Shown here: positions 47,019 through 56,667 of the stretch, in pieces
Layout of the letters: each line of letters starts with the position of its first letter
Numbering within the stretch: the first letter of the stretch is position 1
Assembly (NCBI RefSeq): GCF_950295315.1
Contig: NC_080175.1
Span: 80,632,066-80,696,065 of the forward strand
Length of the DNA: 64,000 bases
Source of the DNA: Erinaceus europaeus
Taxonomy: Eukaryota > Chordata > Mammalia > Eulipotyphla > Erinaceidae
Reading direction: 5' to 3'
The notes under the pieces: model-generated
What the model was told of the DNA's origin: nothing
Seen by the model: only the letters and a program-made list of their open reading frames with translations
The model's database searches: none
Made by a program: the position numbers and the translations under genes

Positions 47019-47656
47019 TACCATTTCTCACTAGACTTTCTGTTTCTTGAACTGAAGAATATCGCTGTCTCTGCCTTAGAAATTCTGACAACTGATTTCC
47101 CACTAGCGTCTATGGCCGCCATACTACCCTAAACACACCCGACCTTGTCTCATTTCCCACTAGCAACAACTCTACGAAATGCTGCTCCCAGGATTTTTGT
47201 ATACTGTGATTTCTTCAAATGGGAAGTCTCTTTCTTAAAAAAAAAATTGTGGATACAGAAAAATCAATTATAAAAATGAACAGTTCTTATAGTGAAAAAT
47301 GGAAATCAACATAAAATACTGGGCCAAAGAGTTTCAGGTCTCTTTCTTCTAAGCTTTTTCATCTACATAAGACTGTTTATGTAGAACAACTTCCCAGCTA
47401 TAACCTGGCTTCCTCAGTGTGATTATTTTATAACTTCCAGAAATTCTCAACATTCACTGGTGATTCAGGTGAGGCATAGACTCTGCAACCTATGCTCACT
47501 AACTGTGCCCTAAACCTGCTCGGTCATATAGTACCAACTACTCATGTGAAGGTTATTAACATCCATGCCAGTTAAACCAGGACTAACACATTGCGGGTCA
47601 TCCAGGACCACATTCCTACAGATTTTGACTCCTCTCTGTTTTCTCTCTTTGCCTAG
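47019..47656. other. Intron 3 end, nothing recognised
   Basis: Single-copy sequence leading to the exon 4 acceptor polypyrimidine tract. Confidence 0.4.
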
Positions 47657-47880
47657 GACTTTACAATGACTTTTTATCTCCGGCATTACTGGAAAGACGA
47701 GAGGCTCTCCTTTCCTAGCAGAACAAACAAAAGCAGGACCTTTGATCACAGATTGCTCAAAAATATTTGGGTGCCTGATATATTTTTTGTCCATTCTAAA
47801 AGATCCTTCATTCATGATACAACAGTGGAGAATATCATGTTGTGTGTAGACCCTAATGGAAACGTCCTCCTCAGTCTCAG
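47657..47880 (+). CDS. GABRR3: GABRR3 coding exon 4 (ligand-binding domain)
   Basis: 224 bp, residues 104-178. Encodes DFTMTFYLRHYWKDERLSFP, then IWVPDIFFVHSKRSFIHDTT, and ends in ...LLSL-R. The loop D residues Tyr110 and Arg112 (rho-1 Tyr102/Arg104) and loop E Ser176/Arg178 (rho-1 Ser168/Arg170) are retained. Residue 166 is Cys (TGT) where other rho subunits have Arg (rho-1 Arg158). Other changes from remembered rho-3 include Arg at 125 and 130. Acceptor TTTGCCTAG, donor CAG/GTAAGC. The sequence matches rho-3 (FYLRHYW, IFFVHSK, VENIML) better than rho-1. Confidence 0.95.
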
Positions 47881-48056
47881 GTAAGCAGGCCTCTCTGATA
47901 CCTTCAGTTTTCTTGAACTCCAGCTTCACATGAAAACTAGTGGGTGTCTTCAAACTATCTCACAGTGTTGCTGTTGCTTAGTGATGCTGGCGATTGGGGC
48001 AAAGAAATAAGATGTGACTTTTTGTGGCTCTAGAGTAAAATTTAAATGGCTTCCTT

Positions 48057-48335
48057 GGGCGTTGGGTGGTAGCGCAGTGGGTTAAGCGCAGGTGGCACAA
48101 AGCACAAGGACCAGTAAGGATCCTAGTCGGAGCCCCAGGCTCCCCACCTGCAGGGGTTACTTCAAAAGTGGTGAAGCAGGTCTGCAGGTGTCTATCTTTC
48201 TCTCCCCCTCTCTGTCTTCCTCTCCTTTCTCCATTTCTCTCTGTCCTATCTGGCAACAACAACATCAATAACAATAATAATAATAACTACAACAACAATT
48301 TTAAAAAGGCAACAAAAAGGAAAAATAAATATTAA
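48057..48335 (+). mobile_element. SINE-A
   Basis: GGTAGCGCAGTGGGTTAAGC head; tail GGCAACAAAAAGG. Confidence 0.85.
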
Positions 48336-48346
48336 AAAATAAATAA

Positions 48347-48542
48347 GGGGCCAGGCGGTGGTGCACCTGGTTAAGCGCTCATATTACAGTGCACAAGGAC
48401 AAAGGTTCAAGCCCCTGGTCCCCATCTGTAGGGGGAAAACTTCATGAGTAGTGAAGCAATGCTGCAGGTTTCTTTCTGTCTCTCTCCTCCCCTCTCAATT
48501 TCTCTCTGTCTCTAGCTAGTAAGTAAGTAAATAAATAAATAC
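48347..48542 (+). mobile_element. SINE-B
   Basis: GGGGCCAGGCGGTGGTGCACC head, end AGTAAGTAAATAAATAAAT. Confidence 0.9.
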
Positions 48543-48949
48543 TTCCTGGTCTATATCTATTCTGGATATGTGTTGGAAAATGATAGTAAATAAGCTTGAA
48601 CAAATAGAGTGAAGCCAGTATAACATTATGTAGGTGCACGAAACTTTTTCCTGCTCACCAATTCCACCAGTCCCTCAGTTTATCCAACTATCTTAGAATG
48701 TTTGATTAGCTAAATAATCATTATTTGCCTTAAGTTTTAACAGTAAGGTATAGTTATCCAAATTCTCACTAATTTCCTTATTTCCGTTTTCATCTCTTAT
48801 TCAACTCATTTATTCTGAGACAACGCCATAACAGTGCTTCATTTTTAATGTACCATATGTTCATTTAGCCTAATGAACCCAATCATACTCTGGGGTTTAT
48901 CATAGGTAATTTTAAGCATGTTTGGTAAAGCTCAACAGTTCAACCATTT

Positions 48950-49170
48950 TATTTATTATTATTTATTATTATCTTTATTTATTAGATAGAGACAGCCAGA
49001 AATCAAGAGGGTAGGGGAGATAGAGAGGGAGAGAGAAAGAGAGATACCTGCAGACCTGCTTTACCGCTTGTGAAGCTTTCCCCCTGCAGGTGGGGACTGG
49101 GAGCTTAAAACTGGGTCCTTGAGCATTGTAACATGTGCGCTCAACCAGGTGCACCACCACCTGGCCCCTC
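48950..49170 (-). mobile_element. SINE-B
   Basis: TTATTAGATAGAGACAGCC end to CACCACCTGGCCCC head, little diverged. Confidence 0.9.
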
Positions 49171-49446
49171 AACTATTTTCATATCATAAAATCTCCAAAA
49201 GATACTTTAATATCTTTCTTACAATAAATAAACTTACAATAAAAAATGACCTCCCATTCTTGACAATTAATAAAGTTTACAGTACTTGGCAAAAAAGAAA
49301 TCTTCATAAATGATTTAGTTTTAAGTTAAATTTAAATTAAGACATTGAGATACAAAGAAAAAAGAAAGAGGATGTGAATAAGAATGAGAAGAAAGAAAGA
49401 AAGTAGAAGAGAGAGGAAAAGGGAAAAAGAGGAAAGGAAAAAAGAA

Positions 49447-49541
49447 GGGAAGGGAAGGGAAGGGAAGGGAAGGGAAGGGAAGGGAAGGGAAGGGAAGGGA
49501 AGGGAAGGGAAGGGAAGGGAAGGGAAGGGAAGGGAAGGGAA
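49447..49541. repeat. (GGGAA)n pentanucleotide microsatellite
   Basis: About 19 uninterrupted GGGAA units on the plus strand, grown from a GA-rich tract. It gives spurious Gly-Lys-Glu/Pro-Ser frames on both strands. Confidence 0.95.
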
Positions 49542-49544
49542 AGG

Positions 49545-49742
49545 GCTGGGCAGTGAAACAAGACACACAAATTACCATGAGAGAGGACCAGGGTTTGAGA
49601 CTCTAGTCCCCACCTGCAGTTGGAGAGCTTCACAAGTGATGAAGCAGGCTGCAGGCGTCTCTCTTGCTCTCTCCCTTTCTCTTTCCCTCCCTAACCCTAT
49701 TTCTCCCTGTCTCTCTCATTAAGAAGAGAGGGAGAGAGAGAG
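49545..49742 (+). mobile_element. SINE-B-like, diverged
   Basis: GGGCTGGGCAGTGAAAC head, GGGTTTGAGACTC B box. Confidence 0.65.
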
Positions 49743-49851
49743 ATGTTGTCCTATCATGGATTGCAAAATTATCTAATTGGAAGCTAAAAGCAATCATAAG
49801 TATTCTTGTGAGAGGAAGACTTGACACAGAGAGAAGAATAAGCAGCAGGGG

Positions 49852-50060
49852 GACTGGGCAGTAGTAGCACACTAGGTTAAGTGCACATAGTACGAAGCCC
49901 AAGGACCCACACAAGGATCCAGGTTCAGGCCCTGGCTCCCCACATGCAGGGGGGTCACTTCACAAGTGGTGAAGCAGATCTGCAGGTGTCTATCTTTCTC
50001 TCTCCCTCTCAACTTCTCTCTGTCCTATCAAAAACAAACAAACAAAAAACAAATAAATAG
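49852..50060 (+). mobile_element. SINE-A (short form)
   Basis: GCAGTAGTAGCACACTAGG head, CAGGTTCAGGCCC B box, ACAAACAAACAAAAAAC end. Confidence 0.8.
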
Positions 50061-50220
50061 CGGTCCAGGAGGTGATGCATTGGATAAAGCCCTGACTCTC
50101 AAGCATGAGGTCCTGAGTTCAGTCCCCAGCAGCACATGTATCAGAGTGATGTCTGGTTCTTCCTCTCTCTCTCTCTCTCTCTATCTATCTTTCTCATAAA
50201 TAAATACAGTCTGTAATAAA
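50061..50220 (+). mobile_element. SINE-C
   Basis: GGTCCAGGAGGTGATGCATTG head, ATGTCTGGTTCTTCCTC body. Confidence 0.85.
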
Positions 50221-50231
50221 AAAGTAAAATG

Positions 50232-50345
50232 GTCACAGGAGCAGTGGATTCATAGTGTAGTGCAGGCACCAAATGAAGAAGGAGGAGGAGGGGGAAGGGA
50301 AGGGAAGGAGGAGGAGGAGGAGAGGAGGTAGAAGGAGAAGAAGCA
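50232..50345. repeat. SINE-A extension remnant plus GGA-rich repeat
   Basis: CAGGAGCAGTGGATTCATAG then GGAGGAGGAGG/GAAGG units. Confidence 0.7.
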
Positions 50346-50381
50346 TATAGTTGTGGAGATTAGAATTATGCAGTTTCCTTG

Positions 50382-50540
50382 TGGTCTGGGAGGTGGTGCA
50401 TTGGATAAAGCATTGGACTCTCAAGCATGAGGTCTTGAGTTCAGTCCCTGGCAGCACATGTACCAGAGTGATGTCTGGTTCTTTCTCTCTCTACTATTTT
50501 TCTCATCAATCAATAAAAAATCTTATTAAAAAAAAAAAAG
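50382..50540 (+). mobile_element. SINE-C
   Basis: GGTCTGGGAGGTGGTGCATT head, near-consensus body, AATCAATAAAAAATC end. Confidence 0.9.
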
Positions 50541-50691
50541 AATTATGCAGCTTCCAGATGTGAGCTTCCAACAGCTACTAGAAGTTGATAGAAGTTAATA
50601 ATAGATTTTTTTTTTCCTAGAGCCATTAGAGGGAGTGGGACCTTTCTGCCACTATGGTATTAATGTCAGACTTCTGACCTCCACTATGAAG

Positions 50692-51038
50692 CTTTTTTTT
50701 TTTTTTTTTTTTTTTTTTTGCCTTCAGGGTTACTGCTGGGGCCTGTGCCTGCACTACGAACCCACTGTTCCTGGAGGCCATTTTTTTTCCATTTTGTTGT
50801 CCTTGTTGTTGCCCTTTTGTTATTGTTGCCATTACTGTTGTTTGATAGGTCAGAGAGAAATCGAGAGAGGAAGCAAAGACAGAGAGGGGGAGAGAAACAC
50901 ACCTGCAGACCTGCTTCAACGCTTGTGAAGCAACCCCTTCTGCAGGTGGGGAGCCGGGGGCTGGAACTGGGATCCTTATGCTGGTCCTTGTGCTTTACGT
51001 CATGTGCCCATGTGTGCTTAAGCAACTGCGCCCGGCCA
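50692..51038 (-). mobile_element. SINE-A (long form)
   Basis: Poly(T) of ~28 bp, then TTCAGGGTTACTGCTGGGG to the head near 51035. The long pure tail suggests a recent insertion. Confidence 0.85.
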
Positions 51039-52060
51039 CAGAAACTTGTTTTAAACCACTCAGTTTGTGGTAGTTCATTACAGTGGCAATAGGAAAGTAA
51101 TGGCTTATGGGGGTGAGAGTACTAGCCACACATATCAACTCTTTCTCAAGGAACTGAAGAATAAGATTAGACACACTTAAGTAATCAGCCCAAAATTAAT
51201 ATTGTGGACTCCAAGGATTCCGTAACTCTCTGGTTGGCATTACTCTGTATGTATTGCACACATCACTGATAGGTCCCTCCTGGGTCCTGTCTTGTCCTAC
51301 AACCTTTTCCATAGCTGGTTTTAACTTGTATCTTTTCATTCCAATAGACATTACCTATTAAGATTACAGTCTTAGTGAGTTCTATGAATTTTCTAGAGTC
51401 ACTGAACCTAACAGTAGTCTTGTGGATCCCTGATCACAGAACACAAAATTGTCTGCATGACAATTACAATAGTTCATGCCCAGAGCCAGGTTAGGCTTGG
51501 TTCTGATACCATCTACTGATAACAATTCTCTCTGTGATCAAACTCCCCTCAGGCCTCCCTTCTCAGCTTTTGTGTATTTTTCTCTCTTAAATCATTTAAC
51601 TCATAATCCTCATCCTCGGTATCTGATCAGCCTTCTTATCTGATCAAGTCCTTTCTTTATCCACCGCCTCTAGTCTCTAAGTGCTATCTGATCACTCTCG
51701 GCTCCTTTTGATAAGCTTTCTGTTAGGTCTATTTCTACCAGGCTCCCCTGATTCCTGATGCTTCTTCTGAGTAATTTTCCCTCCACTAACTTTCAGCCCT
51801 TACTGATGTCTCTACTCACTTTTACTTGTGAATTTGAGTCAATTCCCTTCCTCTACTGAAACAACAACAATATGGAAGTTAGGTTTTCTTTCTTATCATA
51901 CTTTAATGAGTATCATGAAATTTTGTTCCTTTAATATTATTCCCTTTACTCCTTAGTCACTAATTTATTTGTGTGGACCAGAAATAATACCTAAAGACTT
52001 CAGAGGCACCTTCCATAGTTAAAGTACTAGAAAAATTCTAGGATAAAAAAGGGCATGTTT
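51039..52060. other. Intron 4 sequence, nothing recognised
   Basis: Single-copy sequence without a supported exon. Confidence 0.4.
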
Positions 52061-52061
52061 C

Positions 52062-52212
52062 AGGCAGGGGTAGATAACATAATGGTTAAGCAAACAGACT
52101 CTCATGTCTGAGGCTCCGAAATCCCAAATTCAAACCCCTGCAGGACCTTAAACCAGAGCTGAGCAGTGCTGCAGTGCTCTGCTAAAAAAATTAAAAAATA
52201 AAATTAAATAAA
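52062..52212 (+). mobile_element. SINE-D
   Basis: GGCAGGGGTAGATAACATAATGG head, CTGAGCAGTGCTGCAGTGCTC end. Confidence 0.8.
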
Positions 52213-53046
52213 GGCTTGTTTTGTGACACAGCCATTCAGACAATTCCCTGGTTTGGTGTTTAAAGGCATGACTATTGATGGTAGAATCCAACCCATGGGA
52301 GACAAAATGTTTTAACTTCTCTGAATAACTTGGGGACATCCAAGGCAGGACAGCTGTTGCCTTTGTTTTTTGCAAACTTGCTCAGGGGCCTTTTCTGAAA
52401 CTCTGATCTGCTATTATGAGTACCAATGTTTTCATTTTAAGGCAGGCTCATAGTTCAATAGTCTCTCCCTGAAGCCAGGAAAGTCTAGGGGGATGTAAAA
52501 TTAAAAAACAAAACAATCCTCATCACTATGCAAGTCTTTTGACTTGATAGCACTTAGATTATGTATTGTACATCAAGTCTATAGCCAAAAATGCTTTGGG
52601 CTTTTCATTCAATCTAAAAAAAAAAAAAAGAAATTTCCTCAGGTAAACTTGCTTTGTGAAGGAAACTTTTACCCCTGGGTGTTTATCACCACCATCTAAG
52701 CCTTTTACTACTAGAAACTAAGTTTTCATTATATATATCAAAGATTTGTCACTTTGAAGTGTGTTTTTCTGGAGATACTAGAGTCAGGAAATGGTGAAAC
52801 TAGAAGCAGTAATTAGAACAGGAAATTTTACTCCTTAACTCTGTATCTTAAATACACCCCCCACCTTCCCACTATGCTTCTTTATGCAGTATTTGTATAG
52901 AAGATTGTACTGTTTGTTGTTCAGTATTCTTGAAATGTACACAAAACCAGCAAATAATAAGAGAGCTTCTGTGTTGCACATTTACACGTATACATGGCCA
53001 CATAGTTAAATTTTCTACAGTTCTCTTTTTTCTGCTCTTTTTACAG
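52213..53046. other. Intron 4 end, nothing recognised
   Basis: Leads into the exon 5 acceptor (TTCTGCTCTTTTTACAG). Confidence 0.4.
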
Positions 53047-53129
53047 GATAACTGTTTCAGCCATGTGCATTATGGATTTCAGCAGGTTTCCTCTTGACAC
53101 TCAAAATTGTTCCCTTGAACTGGAAAGCT
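53047..53129 (+). CDS. GABRR3: GABRR3 coding exon 5 (83 bp, Cys-loop)
   Basis: 83 bp, the invariant exon size in GABA-A receptor genes. Encodes ITVSAMCIMDFSRFPLDTQN followed by CSLELES. The two cysteines (residues 185 and 199) enclose 13 residues, the defining Cys-loop, with the FPxD motif intact. Glu204 (loop B) is retained. It completes Arg178 with exon 4 and ends one base into the Tyr206 codon. Donor GCT/GTAAGT. Confidence 0.95.
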
Positions 53130-54011
53130 GTAAGTGTTGCTTCCTGATGGAGTGAGTACACGTGATCTCTTCACATACATGCATGTGAATAAGCATACTC
53201 CTAACAAGCATTGACAAACCTTGGTATTTGTCCAAAATAGTTGTTTTTGTTCTATGCCGAAACTGATGGCAGACTGTCTCTCACATGAGAAGACTGGGGG
53301 AGGTGGTGGCTTTACAATTGCTTGTTGTACAGTTTCTAGTATGTTGGTAAAGGAACAGTGTATTCTTGCTAACATAGACTAACAAGGACTTTCCAAACTT
53401 GGAAAGCTGTAGAATTCATGTCCTCATATGAGACTTTCACTATATGTGCTCAGGTTCTCCTAGAAAAATTCAGCTCGGAAGATAGTCCCCTAATCCAGAC
53501 CCTGTCAAACAGCATCTAAATCATTTCCATGTCAATCACTTTGACGCGCCAACGTGTTTTTGAAATAACATGATATAAGTTGACTGCCATCTTCTGTTAA
53601 CGTGTCTAAGATATTGGACGACTTCACTGGATATCTCCCATGTAGAGGATCCTTCCCAAATCCATAAGAACTTTCTATACCTCTATACCACTATTCAGTT
53701 TTTAGAAGAAAATACTTTATGAATCAGCTCATTTAACAGGCGTGGGGAATTTTAAAATCACACAGGTACAAGAAAGTCTCTACACTGTGGTAGTCATAAG
53801 AGTCTATCTTTTTAGGTTCCTTTTAATTTTTATTTATTTATTTTGAGACATGGGTATTAGCAGTCTATTTGCAAATATTTTTTTATTTTTTCAGCACCCA
53901 ATATCTCATAGCATCATACCAGGTACTTAGGATGCAAAGCTACATAAAACGTGGTTAGAGACTATGAAACATACCAGAGTTGAATTCAAAGAATGCTATT
54001 TCTTGTCTTAG

Positions 54012-54628
54012 ATGCCTACACTGAGGAAGAGCTAATGCTTTACTGGAAGCATAGGAACAAATCCCTAAATACTGCGGAGCATATGTTCCTGTCTGTCGTT
54101 TTCGACGGGTTAGGTTGTTTTCGCCCGGCTGGCTTCACGGGCGGGTAACAGACGACCAGGGACTCATAGTTGAGCTGTAGGCAGTATCTCTTTATTCATG
54201 CAGGACGCAGCACAATCTAAGCCGAGCTAAGCTAAACTCAAGGTAAAGTACACTAAAACTCACAATGCTGTCTTTATATATACTTGCCAAGTAGGGTGGA
54301 AACAGGGTGTGACATAGAGAGGGTGGAGAGAAAAGTGACTGGTGACAATCAGAGTGTGACAAGGAGAGGATCAGGGTGTGACAAGGAGGTGGGGTGGAGC
54401 AAAAACATATCATGAAACAGTGGGGATTGAACCAATGCCCTGGAGGGAGGTGCTTGTTAACAGCGGTTATATAAATAGAATGAAGTGGTTATGTAAATAG
54501 AATAGTGTTAAGCAGGGGGGATTTAAACCAAATGAAACAGAAGGGGTCTCATGCATACCAACACCTGTCTCAGTTCTTCATTGAAGAGTTCAGTTTATCA
54601 AGTGGATTTGCTTTCTACAGCAGCACAG
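54012..54628 (+). pseudogene. GABRR3: GABRR3 coding exon 6, split by a solo LTR
   Basis: The exon occupies 54012-54093 and 54570-54628. Between them lie a solo LTR and the second copy of the duplicated 6 bp. Removing these leaves 141 bp, a multiple of three with matching end phases, as in other rho genes. The left part encodes YAYTEEELMLYWKHRNKSL..., with loop B tyrosines 206 and 208; the right part encodes QFFIEEF...GFAFYSSTG. Reading from exon 5 through the LTR reaches TAA at 54146-54148 (codon 251), after 17 foreign residues. The donor GTACAA is weak. Both exon parts remain otherwise open, so the insertion is the main visible lesion. Confidence 0.9.
54094..54563 (-). mobile_element. ERV solo LTR inserted in GABRR3 exon 6
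   Basis: 470 bp with TG...CA ends (plus strand TGTCGTTTTCG to CATACCAACA), flanked by CCTGTC at 54088-54093 and 54564-54569. On the minus strand, a TATA-like TATATAAAG lies at ~54273-54282 and the polyadenylation signal at 54191-54196, giving the order U3-R-U5 antisense to the gene. There is no viral coding sequence. It matches the LTR at 32615 apart from ~70 bp of rearranged U3 (54362-54450), and retains more CpG sites. Confidence 0.9.
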
Positions 54629-55046
54629 GTACAATACCTTAAATGGAGATCTCACTATATGTCAAAGCATCAAAATTTGTGAAGGGATCTGAATACAAAC
54701 AAGCAACCTATTTTAACAACATCACCTACCCCCACCCCAAAATCACATTCTGGAGAAAAAGTTGTTTTCCAAGACTTGTAGTCACAGAGGTACAGTTTCA
54801 TATCTCCCCAAGATAGGTGTCAGCACACCTTATCTTCCACCAAGTTGTCATCTCCCTTCACCACAGGGCACTGGTCATACAGCCCCCTTTCTGAACTGCT
54901 TTTGAATACTAAGTCTGTTGGAATTTATTTAATCGTTACAACCTGTGTTTTTCCTTGCTTTGTTTCTTAAGTCTAACCTGTGAATGAGACCACCCTTGAC
55001 TCATCCTTCCTCTGATTTCTTCTTTCTTTTACATGCAGCATCACTT
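54629..55046. other. Putative intron 6, nothing recognised
   Basis: Follows the exon 6 donor. No exon 7 signal (WYxRLxINF) was seen here or anywhere to 64000. Confidence 0.4.
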
Positions 55047-55312
55047 TTTTTATTTATTATTTATTTATTTATTCCCTTTTGTTACCCTTGTTGTTTTATT
55101 GTTGTAGTTATTATTGTTGTCATCGTTGTTGGGTAGGACAGAGAGAAATGAGAGAGAAGGGGAAGACAGAGAGGAGGAGAGAAAGATAGACACCTGCAGA
55201 CCTGCTTCACCGCCTGTGAAGTGACTCCCCTGCAGGTGGGGAGCCGGGGTTTGAACCGGGATCCTTATGCTGGTCCTTGTGCTTTGCGCCACCTGCGCTT
55301 AGTCCGCTTCCC
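55047..55312 (-). mobile_element. SINE-A
   Basis: TGCAGCATCACTTT lies on both sides as the target duplication. TTCCCTTTTGTTACCCTTG tail and CACCTGCGCTTAGTCCGC head. Confidence 0.9.
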
Positions 55313-55486
55313 TGCAGCATCACTTTCTAATGTACCATTTTTTTCCTCTTTGTGCTGCTGCTGCTAGCTGTTTGGATGCTTTGCTTCTACTCCAGACCGT
55401 TGCAGTCCATTCTTATTATAGCACAAGGAATGTTCTTTTTTTTAAATATTTATTTTAATGATTTCATATTAAAGAAAGATATAGAA

Positions 55487-55618
55487 ATAGGGCAAGGGTA
55501 GACAGTATAATGGCTATGCAAAGAGACTCTCATGCCTGAGCCTCCAAAGTCCCAGGTTCAATCCCCAAAACCACTATAAACCAGAGTTGAGCAGTTCTTT
55601 AGTGGGAAAAGAAAAAAA
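55487..55618 (+). mobile_element. SINE-D
   Basis: GGGTAGACAGTATAATGGC head, CCAGGTTCAATCCCC B-box region. Confidence 0.85.
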
Positions 55619-55682
55619 ATTGGGGGGAAGCAGGTACTGACACCTGGTTGAGTAAAAGTTACAATGTGCAAGGACTCTGGCT

Positions 55683-56420
55683 TGTCGTATGCTTTACATT
55701 GGCTTGTTCTAGCCCTCCGCCTCCAAGAGAATTGGATGAGTCCTGTTAATTTCGCGGGCCTGCTTGGCCCCACCCCAAGGGACCCTGGGAGAGGGTTCCG
55801 GAGTCCGAGAGTTCCTGAGTTCCCCAGTGACAGAGTTCCTGAGTTCCGGAGTTGGAGAGTGCGAGAGTGCGAGAGTTTCAGAGTTCGAGAGTAAGGGAGA
55901 GGGTTCCTGAGTTCATGAGTCCGAGAGTTCCTGAGTTCCAGAGTTCGAGAGTTTGAAGGTTACAGAGTAAGAGAGAGTTCCAGTGTGCCAGAGTTTCAGA
56001 GGGTTCCCGAGTACGAGAGTTCATGAGTTCGAGAGTAAGGGAGAGGGTTCCTGAGTTCGAGAGTGCCAGAGTTCCTGAGTTCCTGAGTTCGAGAGTTTCA
56101 GGGTTACAGAGTAAGAGAGAGTGCCAGAGAGACAGAGTTCCTGAGTTCCGGAGTTCGAGAGTTCGAGAGTGCGAGGGTGCGAGAGTTTCTGAGTTCGAGA
56201 GTAAGGGAGAGGGTTCCTGAGTTCCAGAGTAAAAGAGAGAGTGCTTGCGCCGCCGCAAAGAGACAGCAGAGTTCTGTTTGGTGATTAGTTTGTCTTAGTT
56301 TGTGAATCGTTGTTCCTGAATAAAGAAATACAGCTGCCCTGCCCAGCCGTTGTCTCCGCGTCTCTGTTCACCACCGTGAAGCTAGCCGGCCCGGCAAGAG
56401 CCCTGGAAATTTTAACAACA
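55683..56420 (+). mobile_element. ERV solo LTR with tandem-repeat U3
   Basis: 738 bp, ends TGTCGTATGC and TTTTAACAACA, flanked by CTGGCT at 55677-55682 and 56421-56426. Polyadenylation signal at 56319-56324. ~55795-56245 is a tandem array. The U5 end contains CCGTGAAGCTAGCCGGCCC, related to the other LTRs here. No viral genes remain. Confidence 0.85.
55795..56245. repeat. Minisatellite of GAGTTCCTGAGTTCGAGA-type units
   Basis: Irregular tandem copies built from GAGTTCCTGAGTTC and GAGAGTGCGAGAGT modules within the LTR U3 region. Repetitive Glu/Phe/Arg/Ser open frames on both strands derive from it. Confidence 0.9.
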
Positions 56421-56667
56421 CTGGCTCAAGCCCCTGCTTCCCACCTGTAGGAGGGAAGTTTCACAAATAGTGAAGCAGTCCTGCAGGTCTCTCTCTCTTT
56501 CTCTCTCTCTCTGCCCCCTGTCTCTGTCTTATCAAATTAATTAGTTAAATAAAAAAACTTCTTTTCTTCACTGTCCTATCTAAAATAGACATCATCCTCA
56601 TTCCCTAATTTTATGTCTTCATGCCACATACCACTACCTGAAATGCATGTTTAAGACTCACTCATAC

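Larger units (their letters stand above)
17843..54628 (+). pseudogene. GABRR3: GABRR3 locus, 5' six coding exons, interrupted by an LTR
   Basis: GABA-A receptor rho-3 subunit: a Cys-loop ligand-gated chloride channel subunit that forms homo- or heteropentamers with other rho subunits at the plasma membrane. The six exons would encode residues 1-252 of roughly 467: signal peptide, N-terminal tail and most of the ligand-binding domain. Phases match at every junction (2/1, 1/2, 0/0, 2/1, 1/2). The 68, 83 and 141-bp exons fit the conserved structure of the gene family. Protein features resemble rho-3 more than rho-1 or rho-2. An antisense LTR inside exon 6 gives a stop at codon 251, before any membrane helix. 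Exons 7 onward were not found here and should lie beyond 64000. The call as a pseudogene rests on this one allele. Confidence 0.85.
55624..56565 (+). mobile_element. SINE-B split by an LTR
   Basis: Head part 55624-55682 (GTTACAATGTGCAAGGACT); the remainder from 56421 (CTCAAGCCCCTGCTTCCC) to ~56565. The break lies in the B-box region. Confidence 0.85.

Noticed and set aside
49321..49722. Long Pro-Ser-Leu-Phe and Gly-Lys-Glu open frames.
   Set aside because: Products of the GGGAA pentamer array, which stays open in all frames.
54094..54563. The exon 6 interruption as a misassembly or as a short intron.
   Set aside because: A TG...CA element with an exact 6-bp duplication and a relative elsewhere in the window is a biological insertion. 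There are no GT...AG boundaries at its edges to make it an intron.
17843..54628. Assignment to GABRR1 or GABRR2 instead of GABRR3.
   Set aside because: The N-terminus (QLVFFTCIW, KKGDSTK) and segments such as FYLRHYW, PDIFFVHSK and VENIML fit rho-3; rho-1 has different residues at several of these positions in my recollection.
55878..56258. Repetitive Glu/Leu/Ser-rich open frames on both strands.
   Set aside because: They follow from the tandem repeat in an LTR U3; no start context, domain or conservation.
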